A stretch of 64,000 bases of DNA, from positions 80,225,132-80,289,131 of the forward strand of contig CM057829.1 in assembly GCA_030068075.1 (NCBI GenBank). Direction: 5' to 3'. The notes under the pieces are model-generated. The model had not been told where the DNA came from, did not search any database, and saw only the letters and a program-made list of their open reading frames with translations. Every line of letters starts with the position of its first letter. Within the stretch, counting starts at the first letter, position 1. The translations under genes and the position numbers were made by a program. Positions 1-10,560 of this stretch are shown piece after piece. Origin of the DNA: Paguma larvata (lineage: Eukaryota; Chordata; Mammalia; Carnivora; Viverridae).

Positions 1-232
1 GAACAAAAGAAAAAAATAGAGACAAACCAAAAAAACAGATTCTTAACTATAGAAAATAAACCAATGGTTACTGGAGGAGAGGTGGATGGAGGGATAGATG
101 ACATGGTAATTAAGAGTACACTTATCATGAGGAACACCGAGTAATGTATTGAATCACTATATCGTATACCTGAAACTAATACAACACTGTATGTTAACTA
201 GGCTGGAATGAAAATTTAAAAAAATCAGTAAA
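1..232 (+). mobile_element. LINE-1 3' end (carnivore L1), cut by window edge
   Basis: The sequence matches the 3' UTR style of carnivore L1: a GGTTACTGGAGGAGAGGTGG-type block, then GAATCACTATATCGTATACC, then 'cctgaaactaatacaacact' and 'tgtatgttaactaggctgga', ending in an A-rich tail near 215-230. It reads in sense on the + strand, so the L1 body lies to the left, outside the window. No coding part is present here. The tail is degenerate, so this is not a very recent insertion. Confidence 0.8.
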
Positions 233-1593
233 GACTAGATAGCATAAAAAATTTTAAAAATTGAGATTAGTCTTAAAATTTGCAAGTGTTGAACTATCTC
301 TTTAGGAAGACTCTCTTATATAAAAACTTATTTTCCTGCAATAAATGTGGCAAAGATACAGCCCCTAAAGATTGGGCACTGAAAACAGTATCAGTGAGAC
401 TGTAACCTTTAAAATGATCTCGTTTATTTCCAAGATGTTTCTCTTTCTAAATCTAGATTATCAGCTTCTTAAAAACAGAATGCAGTCTATTTTGTATTCT
501 TTGGACTTCTTCAATATCTAGTAAACAGGTACTCAATAGATATTTTGGAATAATTGATTGAAAATATATACCTCTGTTGTGCATTGCATAGACTCTATTT
601 TAGCGTCTAATACAAATTCCACCCCATGGAAGATTTTAAAAGATTATTTCAAAAAATGGGGTGATTGCTCACAATAAGTCGCTGATTTGTACCTGGGCTT
701 ATAGCTAAGATGTGATTTGAGAAGGCCTGCTGATTGCTAAATGATTGTTTAAATCCTTGCTTGCTGTAAGAAGCCCTTTACTGAACACCACAGCATGCTA
801 AAGAGATGCTCTCCAGTCTAAACAAATAAATCAGATAATCCTAACATTATATAAGCATCTATGGAGTTAATGAAAACCTTAACAGGGAAAATGTGCAATA
901 AAAATATTTATATGCATCACTTAATCTAATGAACAGAAAAAAATCTGTAGACTTATGGGTCTGTGCACACGAGCAACACCTCCCATCTCCACCCACCTCC
1001 ATGTTATTTAGTACCATTGAATTGACAAATACGTACATACCATGTGTTAATTCAAGGTAGGTATAAACTTTCTTACAATATTGGGGATTTACAAAACCAA
1101 CAGAACTAATTAAAAGGATATGCTCCTTTTTTTTATGAGAATAAAGTCCAAAAGGTTGTGAACTTGGATGAAAGAAACTTACAACTGTAATTTCACTAAC
1201 CTCTAAGTAAAATTTCACATTTACATCTGTTATGAATATAGGCAATAAACTATTGTAGTAATGAGTAATATTTGTGACTCAACACAAGGTATTTGCTTAT
1301 ATTCCTGTTGATACATATCTGGAAATACCATGTGTACTCATTTCTATTTTGAAATGATGGTAGGTATTACACAAATCCACTAGATCTCATTATTAAATGC
1401 ATTAGCAAAGAAGTACATAGATCACTATATTGCAAATTAAAAAAATGTAATATCTTTGTAATAAAACCACTTTCCTTTATAATCCCATTTATTTATGTTA
1501 TGCATTTAAGAACATTTCTAGGAAGAAATGCAGAAGACTCACAAGACTCTCAAAAGGGGTATGGCCCAGGAAAGGTTGAGAAGCCCTGATCTA
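233..1593. other. AT-rich noncoding sequence with a small L2-like fragment
   Basis: No gene was found. A short L2-like 3' end is visible at about 495-570 (GTAAACAGGTACTCAATAGATATTTTGGAATAATTGATTGA, quoted only in part here as 'ggtactcaatagatatt'), ending in the AATGATTGA-like terminus of L2. The 128-codon minus-strand frame at 859-1245 has no recognisable domain and ordinary AT-rich composition, so it is treated as chance. Confidence 0.5.
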
Positions 1594-1745
1594 GGGGTGC
1601 CTGGATGGCTCATTCGGTTAAGCCTCTGACTCTTGGTTTTGGTTCAGGTCATGATCTCACAGTTTGTGAGTTTGAGGCCCGCAGTCAGGCTCCATGCTGA
1701 CAGTGTGGGACCTGCTTGGGATTATTTCTCTTTCTCTCTCTCTGT
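1594..1745 (+). mobile_element. CAN-SINE (SINEC), 3' end missing
   Basis: The tRNA-like head GGGGTGCCTGGATGGCTCAT is followed by 'aggtcatgatctcacagttt' and the CT-rich stretch near 1728-1745. The usual 'tgctcatgc...' block, AATAAA and poly(A) tail are absent. Instead the CT tract runs straight into a 135-bp segment that is an inverted copy of 3726-3860. No target site duplication could be seen. Confidence 0.85.
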
Positions 1746-1880
1746 CTGAATGTTAACTAAATGAAGAACTTCCACAATATGGCCTAATCTACTCTCCTAT
1801 ATCCATCTCTTCAACTATCTGTAACGCAAGTATCATATACCACACAAACTAAGCCTCGCTGTTTCTTACACATGTGTCAT
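1746..1880 (-). repeat. Inverted copy of 3726-3860 (segment Y')
   Basis: These 135 bp are the reverse complement of 3726-3860, with three mismatches and no gaps by manual alignment (about 98% identity). The left edge coincides with the broken 3' end of the CAN-SINE at 1745. The right edge corresponds to 3726, which is exactly where the direct duplication X (3588-3725) ends. The flanks do not match. Confidence 0.95.
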
Positions 1881-3469
1881 GGTCACCCAACTCTTCGGAA
1901 ATTAACTGGCCATATGTTTTGAAGACAAGTAGCCTAACTCACAGTTGACAAAGAAAATATCCCCTTACTGACCAGGTCTATTATGATTATAAGTTGGAGA
2001 CTACAGAGGCAACATTTTATTACTACTATGTGTTAGAAATGTCTACATGAGAAAGGAGGTCATAACCATTTTTCTCTTTGAGTTTCTTCCCCCATACATT
2101 GGTTAAAAAGAACTTTTAACTATATCTATTTGGACCTTTTCAGCAATAGGTAAATAATCTTTTAAATAGAACCATGACTTTAATTCTTTGTGCCTTATGT
2201 ACAGGCATGAGGTTTTCCATGTAGCAATGTATACAGTGACTATGTTTTACAAAAGAGTAATAGCAGTGACAATAACTCCCAAAGCTGTTTTTGTTCATTG
2301 AAATGAGTGATATTTGTTGCTTTAAAAAATATTTCCTAATTATATATGGCTTTTTCCTTGCCAAGTGCTGACCAGACCTGGCCTTCATTTTCCAAGCTGA
2401 CAGAAGGTTTCAGGTTGAAAGGGATTTGGACTTGAAACTGAATTTCTAATCTGACCAGCTCCCCAAATGGGGCTCCTGTTCTTGGCAAAATGCTCTCTGC
2501 ATATTTCCAGAAAGTCATCAATTATTCAGAGGGACCTTTCAAATGCCAACAGCTTAAATAAGAAAATGTGCCATGACAGAAGGAAGCAAGAATGGAGAGT
2601 CTCAGGCTGAGCTGATATCCTGCTAAAAGAAAACTTTCTGTACCAGGGCTTTAGTCCCAGGAAGGCTTTTGACCCAGTGGCTCCTTAGATCAGCTGAGTC
2701 AAGAGGGGTTCTGAGCATTGTGAAGCTTTTAACCCACTTGCCCTGAGGTGAGTGGTCTGCAATACTGATTGTTCTTATGTCTCACACTGTATTGCCTGAG
2801 AAGCACTAATGAACATCATTTGATTCTTTATTGAAATTGCATACTTCATGCTTCAATGGTGATACGATTCTTTCAAATTCAAAGTTTCAGGAAAAAGTTG
2901 GACCTAAAAAGTTGATTCCCCCTCCCCCCACTGCCAATTCATTTTAATAGATATTAAAAATCTACCATGTGCTTGGCATTATGCTGGCTGTCGTGGCAGA
3001 CACAATGTTTGCTCTAAGAAAATTCAATGTAGAATAATAGATTGGACAAGTATGCAATGATCATAGGTGTTTGAATTAAGAGGGTCATGCCTTAAAAAAT
3101 GTAAAGTAAATCTCCCATTGTTTAGAAAGCTTGGTGAATCCTTAGATTCCCAAATATCCCTACAATCAACAATCTCTTTGACTTTTTCATTTGTAAAATG
3201 AGAAACTGTAAAATGTAAATTGTTGCCACATGTAGTTTAAATGAGATTATGTACCAAAAGAGGACAATACCTTGTAGATATCTGAGGCTTGGCTAATTTA
3301 CTAGTAGTACAGCTCACTCCTGCTGGATAGCCTTTTAGTGTATGCAACTCAAATGATATCACACCACATCAGGTGCTTTTTGGTCACTACCGGATGAGCC
3401 GTGAGTATTAAACTGATGTCATAATTAAGCTGTTATGGAATTAGGGAAAAGTTAACAGAAGGATGTCTT
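1881..3469. other. Noncoding sequence with L2-like and MIR-like traces
   Basis: No gene was found. An L2-like 3' segment lies at about 2945-3060 ('ctaccatgtgcttggcatta'). A weak MIR-like core lies at about 3160-3265 ('tcatttgtaaaatgagaaac'). The remainder looks unique and unremarkable. Confidence 0.45.
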
Positions 3470-3587
3470 CAAGGAAAAAGTAGATTTTGCCATGGATCTT
3501 GAAAAGTCAGTAAGTGTCTAAAGAGCAGAGAGGGAAGAGAGGGTTGGAAATGGTTTCTGGCAGAGGGAATAGTATAAGGGAAAACAA

Positions 3588-3725
3588 AGGACTGGAGCCA
3601 ACTTCTCATTCACAAGGATTCACTAATCCCTGTGACACTATGGGAAGTGAGAATTCCAAGTTGACTGGGTTACATCCCTCTGGGAAGCTAAGAAGGACAA
3701 GAAGTGAGGGTGGTGCATTGAGTCT
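3588..3725 (+). repeat. Segment X, copy 1 of a 138-bp direct duplication
   Basis: The segment is identical to 4889-5026 except for three substitutions and has no gaps (constant offset of 1301 bp). Its right edge is exactly adjacent to segment Y (3726-3860), whose second copy is inverted at 1746-1880. On the flanking old-repeat alignment this copy looks like the inserted one, because the repeat reads more smoothly if it is removed. That ancestry is inference. Confidence 0.95.
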
Positions 3726-3860
3726 ATGACACATGTGTAAGAAACAGCGAGGCTTAGTTTGTGTGGTATGTGATACTTGCATTACAGATACTTGAAGAGA
3801 TGGATATAGGAGAGTAGATTAGGCCATATTGTGGAAGTTCTTCATTTAGTTAACATTCAG
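3726..3860 (+). repeat. Segment Y, partner of the inverted copy at 1746-1880
   Basis: This 135-bp segment matches the reverse complement of 1746-1880 with three mismatches. It starts immediately after X. Its content fits the old GA-rich repeat on both sides, so this location is probably the source and 1746-1880 the copy (inference). Confidence 0.95.
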
Positions 3861-4888
3861 GGGAAAATATGGGATGTGATTTAACTGGGTCAGAAAAGTA
3901 GTTAACTGGGTGCTTTGGAAAATTAGTTTGTTACATCATGTGGAATGAATTAGGGGGTGCTAGTAATGTTCAAGGGAAGAGAGAGACTGCATTATTTCAG
4001 CCGGAGAATAACATAGGAGTTCAGCAGCTAGCTCAGGGCCTGACTCAGTAGAGCCAATGACATTAGGATGATATGAACTGGGACTGTGGCAGCGAGAGAG
4101 GGAGGCATTCAAGAAGCTGTGCAGAAGTGCACCTTACCAACTCAGCACCAGATTTAAAGGAAATAGGGGAGACAATGTCAAGATGTTTTGGAGGTTTGAG
4201 GCCCAGGTGACTGAGAAGAAGAAATTGAAATAACAGACATAAAGAGTTTGGGATCAAGAAGATGGAGTAGCTCAGGAGATCAATTTGGGGTATGCTGAAG
4301 TTAGGTTGTAAGTGAGGCTTCTGAGTGGAGGGGACTAGCAGTGGTTAGTAATTTGGATATGGAGCTAGAAGAGAGATAAGGATTCAAGTATACACTTAGG
4401 CAGCATTTCAGAGGGAATTTTGAAGCTATAGAAAGTAATATGATTCCTGAAAAGATAAAGACAAGATGAAAGCTTAGAACATTAGCACATGTCAACTGTT
4501 AGTGTCAGGGTGTGGATGAAGGCATTGTGGGAGCAAGGGTGGGAAGAGCCTACAGGGGTCAGGCAGGTAACTTAAAGAGGAAGGGGAGCCTGAGGTCAGC
4601 GCATACTCACCAACTGAGTATGCGTTGGAGACCAAGGCACCAAGGAGGTGGGTGTGCCTTAATGCAGCCACTGAGATTCAGTTTTGATGAGTAGGCCCAG
4701 TATTGCCAGATCTTCTGAGTTTTCAAAAGAAGTCATAACTCTAGATTACAATGGGAATAATAGGATTATAACACATTAAGTTATACTTTTACAAACACTG
4801 TGAAGGACAAATAGAACATATTTGTGGTCCTGAACTACACCACGGGCCATGGAACTCTCCTTCTGATGTAGAGAACAGTCAGACAAGT

Positions 4889-5026
4889 AGGACTGGAGCC
4901 AACTTCTCATTCACAAGGATTCACTACTCCCTGTGACACTAGGGGAAGTGAGAATTCCAAGTTGCCTGGGTTACATCCCTCTGGGAAGCTAAGAAGGACA
5001 AGAAGTGAGGGTGGTGCATTGAGTCT
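4889..5026 (+). repeat. Segment X, copy 2 of the 138-bp direct duplication
   Basis: The segment matches 3588-3725 at 135 of 138 positions. The old-repeat reading continues across its right boundary ('gatgagtgggaggcagctgg'), so this is the likelier source copy. Confidence 0.95.
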
Positions 5027-5110
5027 GATGAGTGGGAGGCAGCTGGTGACTTTCTAAAGAGCAGTTTCAGCAGCAAGGTAAAGTTAGAGGTCAAATGAAG
5101 AGAGAGACAT

Positions 5111-7580
5111 AGCCAGAGAGGAGAGAATTCTGAGAAGTTATGCTGGGTCGATTGCTATTGCCGGGATGGCAGATGGGAAGTCTTTAGTAGCTAGGACCAC
5201 TGATTAAGAACATTTCATGAGGAAAATAAAAAAGACTTTCCAAATTACTACATTATTATGAGTGAATTAGGAGAGCAATTTGATCACTTGGAAAGTGCTC
5301 CTCTTTCAATAAATGTAAAATATGGATTCTTGCTGAGATTTCTAAGCTGCTTCATCTAAATTATATGCTAAAGTAGAGAAACAGATGTTAAATATGATTA
5401 AAACCAATTACAAGTTCCACAGTACAATACTGTGTTTTACTTACATTAGTCTCCCTGCTAGCTTAGGTGCCATCCGTTTTGCCTTTATTTCCTGTTCATA
5501 ACTCCAGGGTAAGCACCATAGGGGATTTAAGCAGTTCAGACTGGAGCCTGACAGGAATACACGGATTCAAATAGAATTGCCTCAGCAAATCTAAACATCT
5601 AACATAAGGCTTACTGGAGAGGGAGGTGGGGTGGGGGTGTCCTGATTTTGCATATGAAGTAGATTATTGAGTTGCTGAGTTGCCGGCCTGACATATCCAT
5701 GCTTGTATCAGAACTGAATTTTGACTCCATAGTGGGGTGAGAATTTCTGGATTTTATTATTTTTAATCTTTTCAATGAGTTATTGTTAACTCGAGCATAT
5801 GACTGAAGCCTACTTTTTGTCATTCAGGTACTGGGAATGGACTACATCAGTCTCCTCCTATGATTCTCCTTAAATTTCCTGAGAGGAAAAGTCTCATGGT
5901 TTCTGATTATCTTTTTTGGGCAATTGCCGGCGAGCTTTGGGATTGGCTGGCTTGTGTGGCAACAATTCCTAGCCAATCGCCTTCAGTGAGGGTTTGGGAA
6001 GACAGTTGATAAAATATGTTCGTATCTTGCAAGAGGACTTTATGCCTGGAACATTTACTTGAATGGGGCTGTAGCCAGTATACCTCAGTAAATATCTGTT
6101 AAATCAATGACTGAAGAATGAATGGAGTAGTTTGTGTTATGACTAGATATGTTTGTAAATGTGATAAAAATGTTCTCACATTTGAGGCTAAGTCCACTTA
6201 TATATTTTTTAATTATTGCAATTAGAAAACTAAATGAGGGAAAGCATTTGTGCTGGAGCAGCATCTGATAAAAATAGCTATATTTCTTTTTAGGTCTTTA
6301 ACATTAAAATATATCCTGAATTCTTCTTAATCTCCAATCAGTCACGGGTTGTGTGCTCAATAGCCTTCTCCCATACTCTTTCTTCTCTTTGTGAAAAATA
6401 GGGCCGATAGAGAAATCCAAGTTGATTTAAACATATATCTTTCTTACAAAATGAGTCAATTAATAGTTTAAAACTTTTGATTTCCTGGGACTCAACTCAT
6501 GTAAGAAACTGATTACCATAACTCATTTGCAGAGTCAATTCTCTCAATTCTAATTAGATGTTTCTGAGGAGTCCTGAGTACTTGTAATTCGTACAAAACA
6601 TGAACTATGCTAGAGTTATTCGTTGGCTTGCTGTTGGACAGTTTTTATTTTTTAAATGACCTCTCCTCAATTTCTGAATGATAGAGACCTCAGTCTCCGA
6701 TTTTCTTACCTTCTTCCACCTTCTTTCCATTCCACATTGTCATCCATTCTGAAGTTAGTGATGTGTTTCAGTAATAGTGTCTTGGTTTCTTTTATTTATT
6801 TTTTTTTAAGTCTTAGTTAAATTATTTAGCATTCTACATTATAGAGTATTGCTGTTGCACACATTTATTGGAATGAAACGCAATCTGGAATAACCCAAAA
6901 ATATTGATACCATTGGCTCCTCCTCCATTCAGTGGTAGTTTGTAAATATTGAGAACTCATGATGCAAAAGGGAAATGCCACTGTATATCCTGAAGCTGTA
7001 ATTGGTGATATTCAATGATTCCTACTTCACAGAAATTGGTGTCAGTGGTGATACATGTACTGCAATAAGTTGACCCTTATTGCTGACCCTTTCTTGTCAA
7101 AGCAGAGGGTAATATTTAGGATAAAAAACACAGATAGAGAAGAAACTGCAGGGAGCCAGGAGAAGTCAGCAGGACTGGGAGAGTGGCAGGCCTTGTGTCA
7201 GGCTATTATTGACTTCTAGAACTTGAGTTTTAAATAGAATGTTTAGTAAATCAATGACAAATTGATAAAAAAACTAAAAGTATTGAAATGAGTGATTGTA
7301 AGAAGGCATGCAACAAACCGGCCAGCCAGCAGAGATCATGTTAACCCCAACAGGGCTGCCAAGCTGGAGACGTGACACAGGTAGGCACTGATGAGCTTTG
7401 AAGAGTAGGGGCTGAAATCAAGAGTAAGGCTGACCACCCAAGAGTGAGGGTATAGTGAACCAGTCAGCTGAATGTCTCATGGCAAATTGTCAGTCTCCAT
7501 GACATTTATTCCATTCCCTTTAAGAAGCTGGGACCCAGTTCTGCCTCAGTAGGAGCTATAACACATCTATACTTCATATT
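5111..7580. other. Noncoding sequence, no gene; L2-like tail and paired CCAAT boxes
   Basis: No open frame with recognisable protein similarity was found. A small L2-like 3' end lies at about 6045-6125 ('cagtaaatatctgttaaatc' then GAATGAATGG). A short G+C-richer patch at 5920-5985 carries two inverted CCAAT motifs, listed separately. The rest is AT-rich unique sequence. Confidence 0.45.
5942..5977. promoter_or_regulatory. Pair of opposed CCAAT boxes with an X-box-like half-site
   Basis: ATTGG(CTGG) at 5942-5946 and (AG)CCAAT(CG) at 5973-5977 face each other about 31 bp apart. TGTGGCAACA between them resembles an RFX/X-box half-site. NF-Y sites near RFX sites occur in real regulatory elements, but short motifs like these also occur by chance, and no gene start is visible nearby. 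Confidence 0.2.
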
Positions 7581-7791
7581 AGTCATTCTCATTTGGGAGT
7601 GATATGACTCTCCAGGGAATATTTGACAGTGTTTAAAGATATATTTACTTGTCAAAACTGGCTGGTGTTACTGGCATCTAGTTGGTAGAGGCCAGGGATG
7701 CTTTTAAAGATTGTATAGTACATAGGACCTCCGCCCCACAACAAAGAATTATCAGATCCAACATGTCATCAGTCTTAAGTTTGATGAAGTT
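7581..7791 (+). mobile_element. MER20-like hAT DNA transposon relic
   Basis: The phrases 'actggcatctagttggtaga', 'ggccagggatgct' and 'cacaacaaagaattatcaga' in this order are the hallmark core of MER20, a non-autonomous hAT-Charlie element. The ends are eroded. It has no coding capacity. Confidence 0.85.
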
Positions 7792-8754
7792 AGTGAAAGA
7801 CATTAAGGACCCATCTCCTGTATGTTGGCCTCACATTACATGTTGACCATAATGATTTCTATCTCTTCCTAATCTTCCCACTGGCACAATTACACCACCT
7901 CCTTTCTTTTCTTCCCAACTCCCCATTCACACTTTCGCAGATTTTTGAAAATTGCATCTGAAAGGAATTATTTTGGAGTCTCTGAATATTTTGAAAATGT
8001 TCTTCAATAATTCAATTCAATCCAGTTCAGCAAACATTTAACTTTCCACTCATAAATGTTGTGCTGTCAATCCTATATAAGGGAATACAAGGGCTTAAAA
8101 GCCTGGGTCCCTGTCCTATATGAGATCATAGTTTAGTGTGGGAGCCAGACATATATAATTAATACAATAAAGATAGGCTAAGGTAGAGCCCATAACTGAA
8201 GGATAACAGATGTCATCTTAGATCTTCTTGGCTCTAGAGATATAGCATTGTTTCATATCCCCAAGTTGATGACCTGAGTATATGTGAATCTTCTAAAATT
8301 TTTGCAAATTCACAGGGCCTAATGGCTTCTGTATTAATGCCTCCTTTCTATACCCACTTCCTCCAGGACACAAAGACTCATTCTTGTGTTAGTTTTGAGT
8401 GTAAATTCAGCTACTCTAAGATTTCCTTGCATTTTTGCAGAAGGTACCAATAATTCCAGGTTATTATTCATGGAGGGATCTCACTAAAAAATTTGCTTTT
8501 TAAGAGTCCCTCACCCTCTATCCCTGTTTTTGGATTCTTACCTCCCAACTCTTCACCAAAACAAAGCTTCGCTCATTTCTTCCACTGTCTGAGGCCTAGC
8601 ACTTCTCTCTGGATCCTGATCATTTGTGATCTCACCCTTTATTCTAGTCCTTTTTCAGGATATACATTTTCCCCAAAGAAATACAATTCCATTCCTACAA
8701 GAATTTTTGGTGCCAGAATTCCTCCACTTATTTGCAAAAATATAATCACATTAC
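7792..8754. other. Noncoding sequence with an L2-like segment
   Basis: An L2-like segment lies at about 8020-8200 ('aaaagcctgggtccctgtcc', then a region like the L2 'segment before ORF end' text). The 89-codon plus-strand frame at 8493-8762 has no recognisable domain. No gene was found. Confidence 0.4.
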
Positions 8755-9160
8755 TTAAGTAGAAGAAATAAACTGGATGATGGGGTCAGGAAAGACTGTG
8801 TAGGTAATGTGAGCCTGAGGATAGCAATAGCAGACAGAAGGGAGGAGGCTGCAAATATTCCAGGCAAAGCATATAGTATCAACAAGGCACTAGAAGTGCT
8901 CTGTGTTTGGGAAATTGGTCTGACAATGGTGCAAGGAATATTTATGCTGAGAACTTTAGGCTTTACTCTGTATTCAGTGGGAAATCATTAAACCATCTTA
9001 AGTATGTGTGTGTGTTGGGGAGGATGGGGATGCCATGATCAGATCCACGTTTTAGAGCGATCACTCTGGATACAGTGTGGCAGATGGATCAGAGCAAGGA
9101 GGAATGGTGGGCAGGTGACCCATCAGAGGACAATCATGGTTGTCCAAACAAGAAATTACA
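8755..9160 (+). repeat. Second copy of the ancient GA-rich mammalian repeat
   Basis: The segment has 'gggaaatcattaaaccatct', 'gatcagatccacgttttaga' and 'gcgatcactctggatacagt', which match the remembered consensus of the same mammalian-wide repeat as 3470-5110, but an adjacent part of it. The two short open frames here are chance frames in the repeat. The family name is uncertain. Confidence 0.5.
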
Positions 9161-9162
9161 TG

Positions 9163-9205
9163 GTGTCCTACACTGAATGTTTGTGTCCTCTCAAAATTCA
9201 TATGT
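9163..9205 (+). mobile_element. Fragment of an MLT1-like (ERVL-MaLR) LTR
   Basis: The string 'tgaatgtttgtgtcctctca' followed by 'aaattcatatgttg' is typical of the 5' part of MLT1 LTRs. Only about 40 bp are convincing. The rest is deleted or too diverged. Confidence 0.55.
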
Positions 9206-10116
9206 TGTAGCACCCTTATCAGACTAAAACACATGGGAACAAAAAAGGGAAGTGGACAATATTTTCTTTAATTTTTTGGCTAATATTTTATAATTTTATG
9301 TGCATGTCTTTTCTCCCTTCTGATATGGGGGGAAAAGAATATCAATTTTGTTTTCTAGGATCTAAGTTTGAGTCCCAGATTTGTGAATTTTTCAGTCACT
9401 ATGCCCACAGGGCCGCTCTTTTGAGGTGTTTCAAGTGGCCATTTGGGCTGCATATGTCATCATTAACTAAAGAGAGAGGCCTCCTTTTAGTAGGTCAAGC
9501 AAGCAATTGTCAACTTTTTCTGAAATAGTTCCTTGACTAGATTTCCTTCTCCTACTCTTTACCTGTGTTCTATAAGGTTATCTTTGTTTTCTTGAGATAT
9601 CTGTGGTTCACTCACTTTGGTTTTCCTTGAAGAGTTGGTTTGGCAAGGCAAAAAACCCTGAATATTCCAGTCCCCAACTGGCCCCTTTTCCCCTCGAAAA
9701 GTTGCTTAATGGTCTTGACTGTTGTAACCTGAATATGCAACACTTATTTATTTGACCATGGAAAAGACAATATTTTGTAGGTTTTAGGAATATTCCTGGT
9801 AGTTTCAAGCTGTAAATATCTTTACCTTGCCCTAATTTCTCTGCATGGTAGCTATACAAACTTCATTCCTGCATGCTTGTCTTTTAATATTCCTCCAGAA
9901 GTTGCCATTCCTGGCTCCTGGTGTTCCTTTAGTTTCTCCAAAGAGCTTCTAGAGCATCCTACCAGTCACTCCCACTTCTCCCAGGAATACCATCTCTGTC
10001 ACTCTTGTTTGGAGTGAGTTTTTATTTTTATTTCCTGGATGCATAGGGTTTGTCAGTTCAAATCTTGATTGTATCAGAACACCCTTAAAGAAGCAAACAA
10101 ACATGTAAGAAATAAA
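9206..10116. other. Noncoding sequence without recognised features
   Basis: Neither a repeat with a clear family nor a plausible exon was recognised. The open frames at 9298-9528 (+) and 9608-9859 (-) are short and lack motifs. Confidence 0.4.
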
Positions 10117-10130
10117 ACATTGCTTAGAAT

Positions 10131-10353
10131 CAGGGGTACCTGGGTGGCTCAGTTGGTTGAGTGTCCGACTCTTAATTTTGGCTCAAGTCATGATCTCTCA
10201 GTTCGTGGGATAGAGCCCTGCATTGGACTCTGCCCTGGCAGCAGGGAGACTGCTTAGGATTCTCTTTCTCTTTGTCCCTCCTCTGCTCACGTGTGTGTGT
10301 GTGTGTGTGCATGCTCTCTCTCTTTTGAAATAAACATTAAAAAAAAAAAAAAC
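10131..10353 (+). mobile_element. CAN-SINE (SINEC), complete, with perfect target duplication
   Basis: The head GGGGTACCTGGGTGGCTCAG (after a 'ca' at 10131) is followed by 'agtcatgatctctcagttcg', a (TG)n expansion near 10291-10310, CT repeats, AAATAAACATT and a poly(A) of about 14. It is flanked by a perfect 14-bp target site duplication, ACATTGCTTAGAAT, at 10117-10130 and 10354-10367. Insertion was L1-machinery dependent, as for all SINEs of this type. The target lies at the edge of an older MIR. Confidence 0.97.
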
Positions 10354-10367
10354 ACATTGCTTAGAAT

Positions 10368-10560
10368 TAAGAATCATTTGCTGTCTACCAGCTGTGCAAA
10401 CTTGGAAAAGTTACAATTTTTCTCTAAACCTTAAAGTCCTTGTTTTCGGATTATTGTGAGATCTAGATGAGATTATGCACGTGAAAGCACTTTTTGAACT
10501 TTGCAATCCGATATGCATTTTGGTGTCATAATTATGCTGCATCGCTTGTTGGATGTTGTA
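10368..10560 (+). mobile_element. MIR SINE fragment
   Basis: The segment has 'ctaccagctgtgcaaacttg' (from the MIR 'acttactagctgtgtgaccttgg' core), 'ttattgtgagatctagatga' and 'gcacgtgaaagcactttttg', the standard order for the MIR 3' half. It lies directly right of the CAN-SINE target duplication. Confidence 0.7.

Larger units (their letters stand above)
3470..5110 (+). repeat. Ancient GA-rich mammalian interspersed repeat, family uncertain
   Basis: The block keeps phrases of a well-known mammalian-wide repeat, such as 'ggcagagggaatagtataag' at about 3560, 'gattaggccatattgtggaa' at about 3817, and 'gagcagtttcagcagcaagg' at about 5061. It reads colinearly from 3470 to 5110, apart from the 138-bp extra segment at 3588-3725. 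I am not sure of the RepeatMasker name; an L2/CR1-type antisense origin is possible. A second copy of the family is at 8755-9160. Confidence 0.5.

Noticed and set aside
2690..2752. Possible exon ending at a perfect GAG|GTGAGT donor
   Set aside because: All three frames contain a stop between the nearest acceptor-like site and the donor.
4600..4624. Perfect 10-bp inverted repeat CGCATACTCA / TGAGTATGCG with 5-bp loop
   Set aside because: About one such hairpin is expected by chance in 64 kb, and nothing around it suggests an RNA or a terminator.
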